Below, piece after piece: positions 63,633 to 64,000 of a stretch of DNA of 64,000 nt. The position numbers were made by a program, and so were the translations under genes. The notes beneath the pieces are model-generated. The model was given only the letters and a program-made list of their open reading frames with translations, did no database searches and was not told where the DNA came from. How positions within the stretch are numbered: the first letter of the stretch is position 1; every line of letters starts with the position of its first letter. The DNA comes from Cunninghamella blakesleeana (lineage: Eukaryota; Mucoromycota; Mucoromycetes; Mucorales; Cunninghamellaceae): contig JAFCIZ010000006.1 of NCBI GenBank assembly GCA_017871115.1, positions 1,674,001 to 1,738,000 on the forward strand, written 5' to 3'.

Positions 63633-64000
63633 AAAAAAAGTAGAAATACACGCCTACTTAAGTATACTTAATAACTAATATAATATAGATTTTTTTTTTT
63701 TGTATTTTTATACTTTATAAGTAATCATTAATATCTTATTTCGTCTCATATAGTTTTTTAAAAAATAGTAGAATGGATATAGCTATTATTTTAATAAAAT
63801 AACATACACGTCAACATTCATTTATCACTCAACTATTTAAAGACTTATGTTTATTTATCATCTTTAATTTTTTTTTTTTTGCATATCAATATTTTCTAAT
63901 TCCTAAAAAATCTTGAAGACAACTCCCAATTAATAGATCAATATTAAAAATTTCATGGTCTATTATATGTAAAAATCTAAAAAAAAATATCACTGAAAAA
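63633..64000. other. 3' flank at window end
   Basis: AT-rich DNA after the phospholipase stop. No gene seen before the window ends. Confidence 0.4.

Overview
The window is nuclear DNA of a fungus, most likely an early-diverging (Mucoromycota/Mucorales-like) species; I cannot name it. The evidence is very AT-rich intergenic DNA and introns with long A/T runs and TA microsatellites, many short GT-AG introns (usually 60-250 bp), coding biased to A/T-ending codons with poly-Q/N/S tracts, and a gene set of fungal type (DAHP synthase, CMS1, KAR5, Nup35/53, Msn2-like zinc finger factor, UPF0643-like protein). I saw no transposase, reverse transcriptase, rRNA, recognisable tRNA or CRISPR array. All gene models were built by hand: I chose splice sites so that the phase closes across every intron, and exon positions are given in each entry.

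Layout. 0-7 kb (+): alpha-arrestin, an orphan, and a GRAM-domain protein with a membrane anchor. 7-12 kb (-): SREBP-type bHLH factor and poly(A)-binding protein. 14.7-17.9 kb (+): DAHP synthase and CMS1. 18.9-26.2 kb (-): LSH/HELLS-type SNF2 remodeller and an unrecognised protein with a roughly 33-residue NQR-type repeat. 26.7-32.1 kb: KAR5/GEX1-type nuclear-fusion protein (+, 11 exons), barstar-like protein (-) and RIO2 kinase (+). 33.1-35.7 kb (-): ZFAND1/Cuz1 AN1 zinc-finger protein and mitochondrial ribosomal bL28m. 36.4-38.3 kb (+): PP1 inhibitor-2 and a WWE-like protein. 42-53.5 kb (+): C2H2 factor, RlmN-type radical SAM methyltransferase, Nup35/53 and F-box/WD40 protein. 53.9-55.5 kb (-): phosphomannose isomerase. 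56-57.5 kb (+): V-ATPase subunit E. 58.2-59.1 kb: a decayed ribosomal protein eL20 gene. 59.6-63.6 kb (+): UPF0643-like protein and a cPLA2/lysophospholipase.

The genes are mostly independent housekeeping or regulatory loci, not an operon or biosynthetic cluster. Themes that recur are ribosome and RNA work (PABP, CMS1, RIO2, bL28m, RlmN, eL20 pseudogene) and membrane or nuclear-envelope work (Nup35, KAR5, GRAM, cPLA2, V-ATPase).

The most unusual items are a barstar-like gene divergent from RIO2, an RlmN-type enzyme with a probable mitochondrial leader, a KAR5 homologue split into 11 exons with one GC-AG intron, an intron-retaining eL20 pseudogene, several further frameshifted or decayed reading frames, and a periodic-repeat protein I do not recognise. 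I did not find convincing evidence for a multi-gene undescribed system.
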